Shown: piece after piece, positions 47,974 through 59,270 of the stretch
Position numbering within the stretch: position 1 is the stretch's first letter
Layout of the letters: the number at the start of each line of letters is the position of its first letter
Assembly: GCF_003991905.1 (NCBI RefSeq)
Contig: NZ_RSCL01000038.1
Span: forward strand, 1 to 64,000
DNA: 64,000 nucleotides
Direction: 5' to 3'
DNA from: Dulcicalothrix desertica PCC 7102
GTDB taxonomy: Bacteria; Cyanobacteriota; Cyanobacteriia; Cyanobacteriales; Nostocaceae
The notes under the pieces: model-generated
What the model was told of the DNA's origin: nothing
What the model saw: only the letters and a program-made list of their open reading frames with translations
The model's database searches: none
Made by a program: the position numbers and the translations under genes

Positions 47974-49851
47974 ATGAGACCAGGTCAAAACAATCAGTTC
48001 GATTACGTTAAAATCGGCTTGGCTTCACCCGAACGAATTCGCGTATGGGGTGAAAGAACGTTACCCAACGGTCAGGTAGTCGGAGAAGTTACCAAACCGG
48101 AAACGATTAATTATCGTACTTTGAAACCAGAGATGGATGGGCTTTTTTGCGAGCGCATCTTTGGTCCAGCAAAGGATTGGGAATGTCACTGTGGTAAATA
48201 CAAGCGCGTCCGTCACCGTGGTATAGTTTGCGAACGCTGCGGTGTGGAAGTTACTGAGTCGCGAGTCCGGCGCCATCGCATGGGATATATCAAGTTGGCT
48301 GCACCAGTAGCTCACGTTTGGTATTTAAAAGGTATTCCTTCTTATATATCCATCCTGCTTGATATGCCGTTGCGGGATGTAGAACAAATAGTATATTTCA
48401 ACTCTTACGTTGTATTAAATCAAGGTAATGCGGAAACGCTAACCTACAAGCAACTTCTTAGTGAAGACCAGTGGTTAGAAATTGAAGACCAAATCTACGC
48501 CGAAGATTCTCAACTTGTTGGTGTTGAAGTAGGTATTGGCGCCGAAGCTTTATTAAGATTGCTTGCCGATATTAACTTAGAACAAGAAGCAGAAAACCTT
48601 CGCGAAGAAATTAACACAGCCAAAGGTCAAAAACGTGCCAAGTTAATTAAGCGTCTGCGGGTTATTGATAACTTTATCGCGACTGGAAGCAAACCTGAGT
48701 GGATGGTAATGACGGTTATTCCCGTAATTCCACCAGATTTACGTCCAATGGTGCAACTCGATGGTGGACGATTTGCCACCAGCGACTTAAACGATTTGTA
48801 CCGTCGCGTAATTAACCGTAATAACCGACTAGCACGTTTACAAGAAATTCTGGCGCCAGAAATCATCGTCCGTAACGAAAAACGGATGTTACAAGAAGCA
48901 GTAGACGCGCTCATCGATAACGGTCGTCGTGGACGCACCGTAGTCGGCGCCAATAATCGTCCATTAAAGTCATTATCTGACATTATCGAAGGAAAACAAG
49001 GACGATTCCGTCAAAACTTACTTGGTAAACGGGTTGACTACTCAGGTCGTTCGGTAATCGTAGTTGGACCAAAATTACACATTCACCAATGTGGGTTGCC
49101 ACGAGAAATGGCAATTGAATTGTTCCAACCGTTTGTTATTAACCGCTTAATTCGCAGCGGTATGGTTAATAACATCAAAGCAGCCAAAAAACTAATTTCA
49201 CGTAACGACCCGCAAGTTTGGGATGTTCTTGAAGAAGTAATCGAAGGACACCCAGTAATGCTAAACCGGGCGCCAACGTTACACCGTTTAGGTATTCAAG
49301 CCTTTGAACCAATATTAGTAGAAGGTCGGGCAATTCAATTACACCCCCTCGTATGTCCAGCATTTAACGCTGACTTCGACGGTGACCAAATGGCGGTACA
49401 CGTCCCACTTTCTTTAGAATCGCAGGCAGAAGCACGCTTGTTAATGCTAGCTTCAAATAACATTTTGTCACCTGCTACAGGTAGACCAATTATTACCCCT
49501 AGCCAAGACATGGTCTTGGGAGCATATTACTTAACTGCAGAAAATCCTGGTGCAACAAAAGGTGCTGGTAAATATTTTGCCTCACTAGATGACGTAATCA
49601 TGGCATTCGAGTCAGCGCAAGTCGATATCCACGCTTATATATATGTCAGATTCGATGGAGAAGTAGAATCGGACGAAGCAGATACAGTGCCTATCGAAGA
49701 AAACAAGAACTCAGACGGAACTGTTACAAAAATGTACAAATACCGCCGTGTTCGTGAAGATGATAAAGGAAATGTACTTTCTCAATATGTACGCACTACG
49801 CCAGGTCGCGTTATTTACAATAAAGCAATTCAAGAAGCACTAGCAAGTTAG
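47974..49851 (+). CDS. rpoC1: RNA polymerase gamma subunit (N-terminal part of beta prime)
   Basis: This 625-residue protein is the cyanobacterial and plastid-type split of beta prime. The zinc ribbon is formed by Cys71, Cys73, Cys86 and Cys89 in [19 protein letters not shown]. The catalytic magnesium loop NADFDGDQM lies at 465-473. It works with rpoC2, encoded next. The start ATG is 213 nt after rpoB. The stop codon overlaps the first bases of an inverted repeat. Confidence 0.99.
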   Translation: MRPGQNNQFDYVKIGLASPERIRVWGERTLPNGQVVGEVTKPETINYRTLKPEMDGLFCERIFGPAKDWECHCGKYKRVRHRGIVCERCGVEVTESRVRRHRMGYIKLAAPVAHVWYLKGIPSYISILLDMPLRDVEQIVYFNSYVVLNQGNAETLTYKQLLSEDQWLEIEDQIYAEDSQLVGVEVGIGAEALLRLLADINLEQEAENLREEINTAKGQKRAKLIKRLRVIDNFIATGSKPEWMVMTVIPVIPPDLRPMVQLDGGRFATSDLNDLYRRVINRNNRLARLQEILAPEIIVRNEKRMLQEAVDALIDNGRRGRTVVGANNRPLKSLSDIIEGKQGRFRQNLLGKRVDYSGRSVIVVGPKLHIHQCGLPREMAIELFQPFVINRLIRSGMVNNIKAAKKLISRNDPQVWDVLEEVIEGHPVMLNRAPTLHRLGIQAFEPILVEGRAIQLHPLVCPAFNADFDGDQMAVHVPLSLESQAEARLLMLASNNILSPATGRPIITPSQDMVLGAYYLTAENPGATKGAGKYFASLDDVIMAFESAQVDIHAYIYVRFDGEVESDEADTVPIEENKNSDGTVTKMYKYRRVREDDKGNVLSQYVRTTPGRVIYNKAIQEALAS

Positions 49852-49902
49852 TAGAGACGCGATTAATCCCTTCGGGAAATCCTCCGGATAACGCGTCTCT
49901 AC
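49851..49902. repeat. GTAGAGACGCG inverted repeat at the rpoC1 stop
   Basis: GTAGAGACGCG and CGCGTCTCTAC enclose 30 nt that include an inner stem, CCCTTCGGG. It begins on the last base of the rpoC1 stop codon. It is a member of the family at 15647, 54105 and 59202, here inside an operon. Confidence 0.8.
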
Positions 49903-49993
49903 CAAGTGCTGAGTGCTGAGTATAAGAAGTACTCAGAACTCAGCACTTCAATACTCAGCACTTCAAAACTCAGCACTCAAAACTCAGCACTTT
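49903..49993. repeat. ACTCAGCACT repeat block before rpoC2
   Basis: Multiple copies of CTCAGCACT, separated by TCAATA or TCAAA spacers, follow GTGCTGAGTGCTGAGT in the opposite sense. The block can form a stem. It lies directly before the rpoC2 start. Confidence 0.8.
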
Positions 49994-50004
49994 TAACTTA
50001 TATT

Positions 50005-53000
50005 ATGGCTAACGAGAATTATGTTTTTCGTAATCGTGTAGTTGATAAAGGTCAACTACGTAATTTAATTTCTTGGTCTTTTATTAATTACGGAACAGCG
50101 CGTACAGCAGTAATGGCAGATAAACTCAAAGCTTTGGGTTTTCGCTATGCGACAAAAGCAGGGGTCTCCATCAGTGTTGATGATTTGATGGTTCCTCCAA
50201 CCAAGCGTAGTTTACTTGAAGCTGCTGAAGAAGAAATTAGCGCTACAACAGAACGCTACACTCGTGGTGAAATCACAGAAGTTGAACGTTTCCAAAAGGT
50301 AATTGATACTTGGAACGGTACAAGTGAAGCACTTAAAGACGAAGTTGTTCGCTACTTTAAGAGTACCAACCCTCTTAACTCTGTATATATGATGGCGTTC
50401 TCTGGCGCCCGTGGTAATATTTCCCAGGTACGGCAATTAGTTGGGATGCGGGGTTTGATGGCAAATCCGCAAGGGGAAATTATTGACTTACCAATTAAAA
50501 CTAACTTCCGTGAAGGGTTAACTGTTACTGAGTATATTATTTCTTCTTACGGTGCCCGTAAAGGGTTAGTTGATACAGCGTTACGTACAGCGGACTCTGG
50601 TTATCTTACCCGTCGTTTGGTGGACGTATCTCAAGACGTAATTATTCGGGAAATAGATTGCGGTACAGACCGTGGTATTCCAATTACTGCTATGACCGAA
50701 GGTGATAAAACCTTAATACCTTTGGCAACTCGTTTGATGGGACGAGTAATTGGTGAACAAGTTCGTCATCCCAAAACTAAAGAAATTATTGCCGAACGTA
50801 ATACACCCGTTACCGAGGAATTAGGTAAACGTATTGAAAAGTCTGGTGTGCAATGGGTAGTAGTACGTTCTCCTCTGACTTGCGAAGCTGCGCGAAGTGT
50901 TTGTCAACATTGTTACGGATGGAGTTTGGCACACGCCAAAATGGTAGACTTGGGCGAAGCAGTGGGAATCATTGCCGCGCAAAGTATCGGTGAACCTGGT
51001 ACCCAGTTAACCATGCGTACTTTCCACACAGGTGGTGTATTCACTGGTGAGGTTGCTAAACAAGTTCGCTCTGAACACGAAGGCGCCGTTAAGTTTACCA
51101 AAAAATTACGAACACGTCCTTACCGAACTCGTCACGGTGAAGATGCTTTGTATGTAGAAACCAACGGTAACATCACAATTGAAGATAGCGCGGGCACCGT
51201 TACCGAAGTTGCTATTACCCAAGGAAGTACACTTTACGTCAACAGTGGTCAAAAAGTTAAAGTCGGGCAACTCGTTGCAGAAGTTTTATTACCTGGACGT
51301 GGACGTGGTAACACCGAAAAAGCAGTAAAAGACGTAGCTACCGACCTTGCAGGTGAAGTTAAATTTTCTGAAGTTGTCGCAGAACAAAAAACCGACCGTC
51401 AAGGCAACACAACTACCACTGCATCTAGGGGTGGTTTGATATGGATTTTGTCGGGTGACGTATATAACTTACCACCAGGCGCCGAACTAGTTGTAAATAA
51501 CGGTTCGAGTATAGAAACAAACGGGGTACTCGCAGAAACCCAACTTACAACAGTTCATGGTGGTGTAGTACGTTTGCCTTCGATTGAACCAGGTAAAAAT
51601 ACTAGAGAAATCGAAATCATTACCGCTTCGGTAGTTCTCGACTCGGCAACCGTAACTAAAGAAAGTACTCAAGGTCGCAATAACTATTTGGTAACAACTG
51701 GAAATAACCAAGTATTTAACCTACGTGCAACTCCGGGTACAAAAGTGCAAAACGGTCAAGTCGTCGCAGAACTTATTGACGACCGCTACCGTACCACCAC
51801 AGGTGGTTTACTCAAGTTCGCAGGTGTGGAAGTCCAGAAAAAGGGCAAAGCCAAACTTGGTTACGAAGTCACCGTTGGCGGTAGCCTATTATGGATACCC
51901 GAAGAAACACACGAAGTTAACAAAGATATTTCATTGTTACTTGTCGAAGATGGTCAATTTGTCAACGCTGGCGATGAAATTGTTAAAGACATCTTCTGTC
52001 AAAATAGCGGTGTTATCGAAGTCACCCAGAAAAACGACATTCTCCGCGAAGTCGTAGTAAAACCAGGTGAACTACTAATGGCCGATGACCCAGAAGCAGT
52101 AATGGGACGCGATGGAACATTTGTACAGCCTGGTGAAGAGTTGATGGGGCAAGTCGCCACAGAACTACGATATATCGAGTACGTCGAATCACCCGAAGGT
52201 CCGGCATTAATATCACGTCCTGTTGTGGAATTTGCTGTACCTAGCGAGCCAGATGTGCCATCAACAACATCTGTAAGTCAACACACGGGACGTTCGATTC
52301 AACTACGAGCTGTACAACGCCTTCCATACAAAGACTCAGAGCGCGTTAAGTCAGTAGAAGGTGTAGAACTTCTACGTACACAGTTAGTATTAGAAATCGA
52401 CGATTCCGTAGGAGACCAAGACCACAATGCTTCACCATTGGCAGCGGACATCGAATTAGTACCAGATAGTGAAGACTCTGATATTCAACGTTTACAATTA
52501 GTAATCCTCGAATCACTCGTAATTCGTCGCGATATTTCCGCAGATGCAACTCAAGGATCGACACAAACTAATCTTGAAGTCGAAGATGGACAAACCATTG
52601 CTCCTAATGCTGTAGTTGCTCGCACCCAAATTCTATGTAAAGAAGGTGGTGTTGTGCGCGGTGTCCAAAAAGGCGCCGAAGCTGTTCGTCGTTGTTTAGT
52701 CTTACGTAACAACGATGTTCTAAACTTAACCGCAACTGGGGCGCCTCTCGTAAATAAAGGCGACTTAATAGTTGAAGGTTCTGCCATTGCACCAGGAGTA
52801 TTTGCTCCTGAATCTGGACAAGTAATAAGCGTATCTTCTGGTACAGATAACGGGGGAGCAAACTCAGAAGCCGCGTTAGCGACTTCTGGTTCAACCATCA
52901 AAATACGTATCGGGCGCCCTTATCGCGTTAGTCCTGGTGCAGTACTCCAAGTCGAAGATGGTGGCTTAGTACAACGGGGTGATAACTTAGTACTACTCGT

Positions 53001-54054
53001 GTTTGAACGTGCCAAAACTGGGGACATTATCCAAGGTCTACCTAGAATTGAGGAATTGCTCGAAGCGCGCAAACCGAAAGAAGCTTGTATATTGGCAAAA
53101 CGCAGTGGCGAAGTCAAAGTCGTTTATGGCGATGGCGATGAAGCAATTGGACTTAAAGTTATTGAGTCAAACGGCGTTGTTACAGATTACAATCTTGGCC
53201 CCGGACAAAACTTAATAATCTCCGATGGTCAACAGGTTTCGGCTGGGCAACAACTAACCGATGGTCTTGCTAACCCCCACGAAATCTTGGAACTGTTCTT
53301 CAACCTTGGTCATGAAGACGGTATTTATGCCTGTGCTAGCGTTGCTCTACAAAAAGTTCAAAACTTCCTCGTTGACCAAGTGCAATCAGTATACCAATCT
53401 CAAGGTATTGATATTGCCGACAAACACATCGAAGTTATCGTTCGTCAGATGACTTCTAAAGTGCGCGTCGATGATGGTGGTGATACGACAATGCTACCTG
53501 GTGAGTTGGTTGAGTTGCGCCAAATCGAGCAGGTTAACGAAGCAATGGCAATTACAGGTGGCGCCCGTGCCCAGTACACACCAATGCTGTTAGGTATTAC
53601 TAAAGCATCTTTGAATACCGATAGCTTTATTTCTGCCGCATCATTCCAAGAAACAACACGGGTATTAACGGAAGCTGCAATCGAAGGGAAATCTGACTGG
53701 TTGCGCGGTTTGAAAGAAAACGTAATTATTGGACGTTTGATTCCCGCAGGTACAGGTTTCAATACTTACGAGGAGCCTGGTATCGTTGATGACTACTCAA
53801 CTGATATGGGTACTGGTGTTTTAGATGAGGTCGAAGACTCTCTCGACATGGTTCTTGATGACCGTACCGCACGTAACTATAACTTAGATGCTCCAGGTCT
53901 TGTTGATGGTAGCTACGGTGGCTCAACTCGTCGTAATAACTCCATTCTTGATGATGAAGACTTCATGGTGTCAGAAGTTAGCGACCTTGCTGACGAGGAC
54001 GACTACGAAGAAGATGAACCTGATGATGCAGAAGAAGATGATTTTGAAGAATAA
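50005..54054 (+). CDS. rpoC2: RNA polymerase beta prime subunit (C-terminal part)
   Basis: This protein of about 1349 residues is the cyanobacterial second half of beta prime, with the trigger-loop region ([17 protein letters not shown], and later the [21 protein letters not shown] block). The large middle insertion of sandwich-barrel hybrid motifs, special to cyanobacteria, covers roughly residues 350-950. The C-terminus is acidic. I choose the ATG at 50005, giving [15 protein letters not shown], since the open frame further upstream runs through repeat DNA and is not conserved. Spacing from rpoC1 is 153 nt. Confidence 0.98.
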   Translation: MANENYVFRNRVVDKGQLRNLISWSFINYGTARTAVMADKLKALGFRYATKAGVSISVDDLMVPPTKRSLLEAAEEEISATTERYTRGEITEVERFQKVIDTWNGTSEALKDEVVRYFKSTNPLNSVYMMAFSGARGNISQVRQLVGMRGLMANPQGEIIDLPIKTNFREGLTVTEYIISSYGARKGLVDTALRTADSGYLTRRLVDVSQDVIIREIDCGTDRGIPITAMTEGDKTLIPLATRLMGRVIGEQVRHPKTKEIIAERNTPVTEELGKRIEKSGVQWVVVRSPLTCEAARSVCQHCYGWSLAHAKMVDLGEAVGIIAAQSIGEPGTQLTMRTFHTGGVFTGEVAKQVRSEHEGAVKFTKKLRTRPYRTRHGEDALYVETNGNITIEDSAGTVTEVAITQGSTLYVNSGQKVKVGQLVAEVLLPGRGRGNTEKAVKDVATDLAGEVKFSEVVAEQKTDRQGNTTTTASRGGLIWILSGDVYNLPPGAELVVNNGSSIETNGVLAETQLTTVHGGVVRLPSIEPGKNTREIEIITASVVLDSATVTKESTQGRNNYLVTTGNNQVFNLRATPGTKVQNGQVVAELIDDRYRTTTGGLLKFAGVEVQKKGKAKLGYEVTVGGSLLWIPEETHEVNKDISLLLVEDGQFVNAGDEIVKDIFCQNSGVIEVTQKNDILREVVVKPGELLMADDPEAVMGRDGTFVQPGEELMGQVATELRYIEYVESPEGPALISRPVVEFAVPSEPDVPSTTSVSQHTGRSIQLRAVQRLPYKDSERVKSVEGVELLRTQLVLEIDDSVGDQDHNASPLAADIELVPDSEDSDIQRLQLVILESLVIRRDISADATQGSTQTNLEVEDGQTIAPNAVVARTQILCKEGGVVRGVQKGAEAVRRCLVLRNNDVLNLTATGAPLVNKGDLIVEGSAIAPGVFAPESGQVISVSSGTDNGGANSEAALATSGSTIKIRIGRPYRVSPGAVLQVEDGGLVQRGDNLVLLVFERAKTGDIIQGLPRIEELLEARKPKEACILAKRSGEVKVVYGDGDEAIGLKVIESNGVVTDYNLGPGQNLIISDGQQVSAGQQLTDGLANPHEILELFFNLGHEDGIYACASVALQKVQNFLVDQVQSVYQSQGIDIADKHIEVIVRQMTSKVRVDDGGDTTMLPGELVELRQIEQVNEAMAITGGARAQYTPMLLGITKASLNTDSFISAASFQETTRVLTEAAIEGKSDWLRGLKENVIIGRLIPAGTGFNTYEEPGIVDDYSTDMGTGVLDEVEDSLDMVLDDRTARNYNLDAPGLVDGSYGGSTRRNNSILDDEDFMVSEVSDLADEDDYEEDEPDDAEEDDFEE

Positions 54055-54104
54055 AGACAATTTGTCTTTCTCTTTCAAAATATCTTTGTAGAACCCCCTA
54101 ATTA

Positions 54105-54130
54105 TAGAGACCGTAAATTTACGGTCTCTA
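54105..54130 (+). terminator. Terminator of the rpo operon
   Basis: A perfect 26-nt palindrome, TAGAGACCGTAAA paired with TTTACGGTCTCTA, is followed by TTGTG. It lies 50 nt after rpoC2 and before the convergent cellulase gene. Its TAGAGAC ends resemble the GTAGAGACG repeat family. Confidence 0.8.
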
Positions 54131-54152
54131 TTGTGTATATATGTATACTGGT

Positions 54153-55766
54153 TTAGGATGCGATTGTGACTTTGACGTTTCGCGGTAGATAATCGGCGCC
54201 ACCACTATTTAATTTATTGGCACAAAAACCAAGATCACGAACTTGATTTGGCTCAATTACCCGTCCCCAGTCTAATGGCGTAACTATGTACTCACTGCCT
54301 TTCTGTTTGAAGGTGCCATTCCAAGAGTTGTTAATAGCAGCTTTATCCATATTGAATGTGAGTTGCCAATTTTGAACCTTTGTTGAGTTAGAATTTCCTA
54401 CTTTAAAAGTCACACAAAATCCTGATTGCCAATCAGAGTCTGTTGTTGTTGTTACTTGAAGCTGCCCAGAGGAAGAAGATAAACGAGAAGCAGATGTAGG
54501 TGATGATACAGGCGCCAAAAGTAGTTGTTTTGTTGGCCCATTTGTTGTACGTGCAACTGGTACTGGTGGCTTATACTTAACTGGCAATATCCTCGAAAGC
54601 ATTACTTGCTTAGGAGCGTCGATTGTTTGCCAATCTGAGAGCAAAATTCCAGCAGTATCGGAACTATTAGGATTCCAACTCCAGTAGGCGTAACTTAAAT
54701 TTTTATCGCGGATAAAATCAACTAGTTTATTTTGCCAAATACCCTCAATTGAACTTTTATCTACTTGTTTACCACCAAATTCACCAATCCAAATTGGTGC
54801 TATTTTTTGACGCTCAATGTAATAAAAACCTGTTTCCCACCGCTGAAGCATATTTTTGGGAAAGCTTTTATCGGAAAAATAAGGCTTATTAAACACACCT
54901 GGCCCGTATTCGTGTGGCGAATAAACTATTTTGTTGCGTTTTTTTAACCGCACTCTAAAACGTCTGACACCTTCTAAGTTACCTCCCCACCAATGGTTAG
55001 TTAACTTTTGTCCTGGTACGTTTAACTCTACTCCCTCAACAATAATTAACCAGTTGGGATTTATCCTCAAAATCGCATTCCCTGCGCGCTCGGCAGCTAG
55101 GCGCCAGTCTGTACTTAGGTCATTTGTACCCCAACTTGCTCGACCATGTGGTTCGTTTTTCAAGTCGGCGCCAATGATATTAGCTTGATTTTTGTAGCGT
55201 TGCGCTAATAGGCGCCAGGTGTCAATCCAGTCAGCTTCGGTAAAACCATCGCCATACCACAGTTCCGGAATACGTTTGGTATTAAGACGGTGACTATCAA
55301 GAACAATCATTAACCCTTGACGTTCGGCTTCTTTAACAACAATATCCATCACTTCAAGGGGTGTTTTACCCTCAAGTTCTTTATTACTGCCTATTGTGTA
55401 ATTAACAGCAGAAATACTATCACTCCGTAGTGCTTCGACTGAATAGGGTAAGCGAATGGTGTTATAACCTAAACTTTTAATCTGAGAAAGCATTTCTTTA
55501 TAGTCACGTGACCATAATCCATGCGGTACATGAGTTTCAGTTTCCATCCCAAACCAGTTTACACCTTGGAGTAAAACAGTCTTTCCTTTCGCGTCAATAA
55601 TTCTTGTTCCATTTGTAGATAGTGGAAACTCAACATTCATCGCAGCAATAGCAGTATTGCCCATCGTGCTGTTAGGTAATTGACTCAATAACCCACTCAA
55701 CAACACAACTAATGCAACAGTAAATACAAAAAATCGTTGGTAAAACTGAATTCTTCGCCTTTTCAT
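54153..55766 (-). CDS. Secreted GH5 cellulase with C-terminal CBM2
   Basis: This exported protein of about 537 residues has a signal anchor (FFVFTVALVVLLSGLL), a GH5 catalytic domain (about 45-375) and a type 2 carbohydrate-binding domain (about 430-537). Numbered from this start, Glu205 lies in KNEPHG and Glu329 in WIGEFGG, the expected acid/base and nucleophile. The binding domain has the usual two Cys and Trp pattern (SGFCVTF, NWQLTF, DLGFCAN). I use the ATG at 55766; the frame opens upstream with a GTG at 55814 that would spoil the signal peptide. Probable substrate is cellulose or a related beta-glucan outside the cell, perhaps the product of the bcs cluster. Confidence 0.92.
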   Translation of the reverse strand: MKRRRIQFYQRFFVFTVALVVLLSGLLSQLPNSTMGNTAIAAMNVEFPLSTNGTRIIDAKGKTVLLQGVNWFGMETETHVPHGLWSRDYKEMLSQIKSLGYNTIRLPYSVEALRSDSISAVNYTIGSNKELEGKTPLEVMDIVVKEAERQGLMIVLDSHRLNTKRIPELWYGDGFTEADWIDTWRLLAQRYKNQANIIGADLKNEPHGRASWGTNDLSTDWRLAAERAGNAILRINPNWLIIVEGVELNVPGQKLTNHWWGGNLEGVRRFRVRLKKRNKIVYSPHEYGPGVFNKPYFSDKSFPKNMLQRWETGFYYIERQKIAPIWIGEFGGKQVDKSSIEGIWQNKLVDFIRDKNLSYAYWSWNPNSSDTAGILLSDWQTIDAPKQVMLSRILPVKYKPPVPVARTTNGPTKQLLLAPVSSPTSASRLSSSSGQLQVTTTTDSDWQSGFCVTFKVGNSNSTKVQNWQLTFNMDKAAINNSWNGTFKQKGSEYIVTPLDWGRVIEPNQVRDLGFCANKLNSGGADYLPRNVKVTIAS

Positions 55767-55861
55767 ATTGGGGGGTATATAGCATTGTATGTGTACCAAG
55801 ATTTCCTTTGCCACTTGGATATTTTCCTGTCACAAAGTTTGCGCTCTACCAATCAGCTATA

Positions 55862-55881
55862 CATATGATTCCCATCATATG
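55862..55881. promoter_or_regulatory. Inverted repeat CATATGAT-N4-ATCATATG
   Basis: A perfect 8-bp inverted repeat with a four-base spacer lies about 95 nt upstream of the GH5 start. Its form suits a dimeric regulator. No known operator matches from memory. Confidence 0.45.
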
Positions 55882-56300
55882 CACAGCGCCATTGTTCGTC
55901 CACCCTACCAACTAATTTTAGTTAGCACTCTTAATATTAGTCGAACAATATTTATATAATTACTTTACATATACTTCACATTGTCTTTACCTAAGTCAAT
56001 TTTTATTGTGTTAAAAGCAAATACAGTAATCAAATTTTAAAAAATTATTTTACTTGCCAATTGATTTAAACTGAGATTTAAAATCAGGTACGTTGTAAGC
56101 ATTATTTCTTGCTAAAATTGAAGTCTTTTTTCATTTTATAAATTTTATCTACTCTATTTTCATGATGTTTGTTATTATAACTATTCATTGATTTACTATT
56201 ATGTTAAATATATATTTATAGGGATAATGTATAAATACCATAATTTTAACTATGTACTTTTTGAGTTATATCAATACTGCTCGGTTAAAAATCTAATCCC

Positions 56301-56370
56301 CCAAACCTTCGCGACTTCGGGGGCTTTAAGTTTTCTTTTCCCCGCGAAGAGAGCGGGGGGCTAGGGGGAT
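56301..56370. repeat. C/G-run inverted-repeat element
   Basis: Runs of CCCCC and GGGGG (TCCCCCAAACC, then CTTCGGGGGC, then CCCCGCG, then GCGGGGGGCTAGGGGG) can form nested stems over about 70 nt. A shorter relative is at 9563-9592. It is probably a mobile miniature element. Confidence 0.6.
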
Positions 56371-57279
56371 AAATTCGGGTATACAAACTTTAATCGAGTT
56401 ATATTGTGAGCTATATATATCTCGATGGCTGCTTTATTAAAAATGTTCCCAACTATTATGAAATAGTTTAACTACTTAATCATATATATGTTTGTTTGCT
56501 ACTTTCATAACAAATTATTTAAATCTATTAACGTTTTTTGATTCAATGCTAAATTCAATTATACAAGTATTTATACTTAATTGAGTAAAATGGTTATGAC
56601 AAAAGCTAAAGAAACGTACAGATAATAGAATTTACAGTAATGACGATAAAACAAAATAATTCCATGAAAGGGAGTTAGACAAAAACGGCATGATTGACGA
56701 TTTATGGGCATCTTCGTTTGCGGTGCCCCGTTAAGCTCTGTAATTATTAAGTTGTAAAATTAAATGTGTGATATAAATTAAAATAGGTTACAATTAAATA
56801 CTCAAGCATTAAGTCACTGTTTTTGACTTTGACCTGAAACGCAGGCGTGCTATTTATCGAGCATAGTAGTCAGGTAAAGGAGGGTGGTTGGAACGTTCTA
56901 TAATTATTAAGTAACACAGTCAAGCATCCGCGCGTTTTGGCTCAAGACCAAAGACTAGCAATAAAGTCATAAAAACAAGCATTTTTGTTATCATTTACTT
57001 ATCCCCAATTACCCATGCGGCTTAAGCTTATTCTAACTATGTAATTTGTACGAGTATTATGGGTGATATCTATCGGTATCATACCATTGACTACTAGCCA
57101 ACCGAAAATCAAATAATGATAACTATGTGCGGCAAGTCAACTTGCACTTGTAGTGTCAAAAAAAAATCCAGGTTAAGCTAGAAAAGAAAGTTTGAGTTAA
57201 GCTTCCACTCTCCAGTGGTTTTAAGTAAAACTCATTCTCACACCGGGTATATTCTTAAAGTTGGCATTGTCCTTACTCC

Positions 57280-58605
57280 ATGCTGCGAATCATCACTCAG
57301 CAGGCAGACGTTCGAGCAGAACTACAACGCATCTGCGATCGCACTCACTCAGAACAAGTTGTTCATAAAGAAGCAACAGTACGCGAAGTGTTGCAAGCAG
57401 TCCAACGCCAAGGCGATAAAGCTGTATTGCATTACACTGCGGAATTTGACAATCAAGTTTTAAAAGCACCAGAACTGCGCGTTTCTGCCTCAGAAATCGA
57501 CGCAGCTTACGAAGCGGTGTCAAAAGAACTACTTGAATCAATTCGGCTCGCGTGTCGGCAAATCGAGGCATTTCATCGTCAGCGTGTCCCTAAAAGCTGG
57601 GTACACTTTGGTGATGATGATATTGTTCTTGGCAAGCGTTACACTCCTGTAGACCGTGCAGGGCTATATGTACCTGGTGGTCGCGCATCGTACCCAAGTA
57701 CGGTAATCATGAACGCCATTCCGGCTAAAGTCGCTGGTGTCCCTCGCGTTGTTATGGTGACACCTCCAGGTACAGGAAAAGGTATTAGCCCAGCAGTATT
57801 AGTAGCTGCACGCGAAGCTGGTATTAATGAAATATACAGAATCGGCGGTGCCCAAGCTATTGGTGCGTTGGCGTATGGTACTGAAACAATACCAAAAGTT
57901 GATGTAATTACAGGCCCAGGTAATATTTACGTTACCCTAGCCAAAAAGCTAGTATACGGTACTGTTGGCATTGACTCCCTGGCAGGACCAAGCGAAGTAC
58001 TAATCATCGCTGACGAAACGGCAAATCCTGTTCATATTGCCGCTGACTTGTTGGCGCAAGCCGAACATGACCCAATGGCAGCAGCCATATTACTAACAAC
58101 TGATGCAAAACTAGCCAAAAATGTCCAAGTGGCAGTAGAAAGACAGCTAGTAGACCATCCGCGACAACTAGATACTGAAAAATCGATTGCTCACTATGGT
58201 TTAATCGTAGTCGTCGAATCGCTATCAGCCGCAGCTGAACTATCGAATGAATTTGCACCCGAACATTTGGAGTTAGAAGTCGAAGACCCTTGGGCGTTGT
58301 TAACCGACATACGTCACGCAGGTGCGATTTTCTTAGGACATTCCACTCCCGAAGCTGTTGGTGACTACTTAGCTGGCCCTAACCATACGCTTCCTACTTC
58401 AGGTGCTGCTAGATATGCTTCTGCGCTTGGTGTCGAGACTTTTCTAAAGCACTCAAGCATTATTCAGTACTCACAAATAGCACTCGCCAAAGTCGCAGGC
58501 GCCATCGATTCTCTAGCCACTGCCGAGGGTTTACCTTCTCACGCTGATTCAGTAAGGCGCCGAGTACAGAAAGAATCAGATTCTGAGTTAGATAACCCAG
58601 ATTAG
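57280..58605 (+). CDS. hisD: Histidinol dehydrogenase
   Basis: This 441-residue enzyme does the last step of histidine synthesis, oxidising histidinol to histidine with NAD. Landmarks are PVDRAGLYVPGGRASYPST, GGAQAIGALAYGT, VDVITGPGN, the metal-site Gln/His in LLAQAEHDP, and the catalytic Glu-His of FAPEHLEL. The ending SGAARYASALGVETF, with a later His, completes the site. The length is normal. The only HIP1 octamer (GCGATCGC) I found in the window lies in this gene near 57336. The gene stands alone here. Confidence 0.98.
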   Translation: MLRIITQQADVRAELQRICDRTHSEQVVHKEATVREVLQAVQRQGDKAVLHYTAEFDNQVLKAPELRVSASEIDAAYEAVSKELLESIRLACRQIEAFHRQRVPKSWVHFGDDDIVLGKRYTPVDRAGLYVPGGRASYPSTVIMNAIPAKVAGVPRVVMVTPPGTGKGISPAVLVAAREAGINEIYRIGGAQAIGALAYGTETIPKVDVITGPGNIYVTLAKKLVYGTVGIDSLAGPSEVLIIADETANPVHIAADLLAQAEHDPMAAAILLTTDAKLAKNVQVAVERQLVDHPRQLDTEKSIAHYGLIVVVESLSAAAELSNEFAPEHLELEVEDPWALLTDIRHAGAIFLGHSTPEAVGDYLAGPNHTLPTSGAARYASALGVETFLKHSSIIQYSQIALAKVAGAIDSLATAEGLPSHADSVRRRVQKESDSELDNPD

Positions 58606-58745
58606 GGTCAAAAGCAGGGGAGGCATACCCCTACTTCCACTTCATCAATTGTTAATTTTTCCTGCTTAATTTTGGCAAAAATGCCCATTAGGCTGCAAAC
58701 TAAAAGTTTAGGGTAATACAAACCTTTCCTTGGTACTTTTAGTCC

Positions 58746-58757
58746 AGGAGCGCTCCT
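58746..58757. promoter_or_regulatory. Palindrome AGGAGCGCTCCT just before the usp ribosome binding site
   Basis: This perfect 12-nt palindrome ends one base before the CGGAGG ribosome binding site of the stress-protein gene. A hairpin or protein bound here could affect translation; this is inference. Confidence 0.4.
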
Positions 58758-58769
58758 CGGAGGTTGACA

Positions 58770-59198
58770 GTGGTGCTTAACAAAATTTTAGTGGCTTTGG
58801 ACGATTCGGGAATAGCCGACCGAGTAATTGAAACGGTACATCGTTTGGTACTTCCGAGCGATGGTAAAATTATTTTTTGTCATGTTTTTCCAACATCAAA
58901 CTCGTTAGATGACCTTCCTTGTGACCGTCCACATCCCGAACCGTCGGCTACTTTATATCAACAAGTTGAAAAACAGCTACAATTATACCAAAGCGAATTA
59001 AGAGTCGATAGCGATATTGAACTAGTTACTGGCGACCCCGCAGAAGAAATCATCCGTCTTGGCAATATTTATAAAGCCGACCTAATTGTAATAGGTAGTC
59101 GTGGCTTAACAGGGATGACACGCATTGTTAAAGGTTCTGTCAGCAGTCAAGTAGTTGAAGATGCACCCTGTTCTGTTTTAGTTGTAAAACCTGGTTAA
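58770..59198 (+). CDS. Universal stress protein (UspA family)
   Basis: This protein of about 142 residues has the UspA fold. The N-terminal KILVALDDSG and the C-terminal nucleotide-binding motif IVIGSRGLTGMTRIVKGSVS, followed by APCSVLVVK, place it in the ATP-binding group. The start is set at the GTG at 58770, six bases after CGGAGG; the earlier TTG at 58764 would touch that site. It is followed by a perfect palindrome, probably a terminator. Its stress role is not specified by sequence. Confidence 0.93.
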   Translation: MVLNKILVALDDSGIADRVIETVHRLVLPSDGKIIFCHVFPTSNSLDDLPCDRPHPEPSATLYQQVEKQLQLYQSELRVDSDIELVTGDPAEEIIRLGNIYKADLIVIGSRGLTGMTRIVKGSVSSQVVEDAPCSVLVVKPG

Positions 59199-59201
59199 AT
59201 T

Positions 59202-59229
59202 GTAGAGACGTTACATGTAACGTCTCTAC
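59202..59229. terminator. Perfect 28-nt palindrome, terminator-like
   Basis: GTAGAGACGTTACA and TGTAACGTCTCTAC form a perfect hairpin directly after the usp stop codon. The core is identical to 14426-14441, and the outer arms match the repeats at 15647 and 49851. Confidence 0.75.
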
Positions 59230-59270
59230 TAGTAATATTTTGCTAGTATAAAACAAATTATACACTGCAA

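Larger units (their letters stand above)
55815..57279. other. Gene-poor region between the GH5 gene and hisD
   Basis: This 1.46-kb AT-rich region lies between divergent genes. It contains an 8-bp inverted repeat at 55862-55881, a tRNA D-arm-like stretch beside it, and the C/G-run element at 56301-56370. A segment at 56701-56900 (with GTGCCCCGTTAAG and CTGAAACGCAGGCGTGC) has higher G+C than its surroundings and might be a small RNA. No open frame is convincing. Confidence 0.45.

Noticed and set aside
49906-50004. N-terminal extension of rpoC2
   Set aside because: The extra 33 codons are encoded by ACTCAGCACT repeat DNA, while the ATG at 50005 gives the conserved N-terminus.
55830-55880. tRNA gene on the minus strand (AGCTGATTGGTAGAGCG resembles a D arm)
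   Set aside because: No matching anticodon stem, T arm or acceptor pairing could be drawn, so it is at most a fragment or a chance match.
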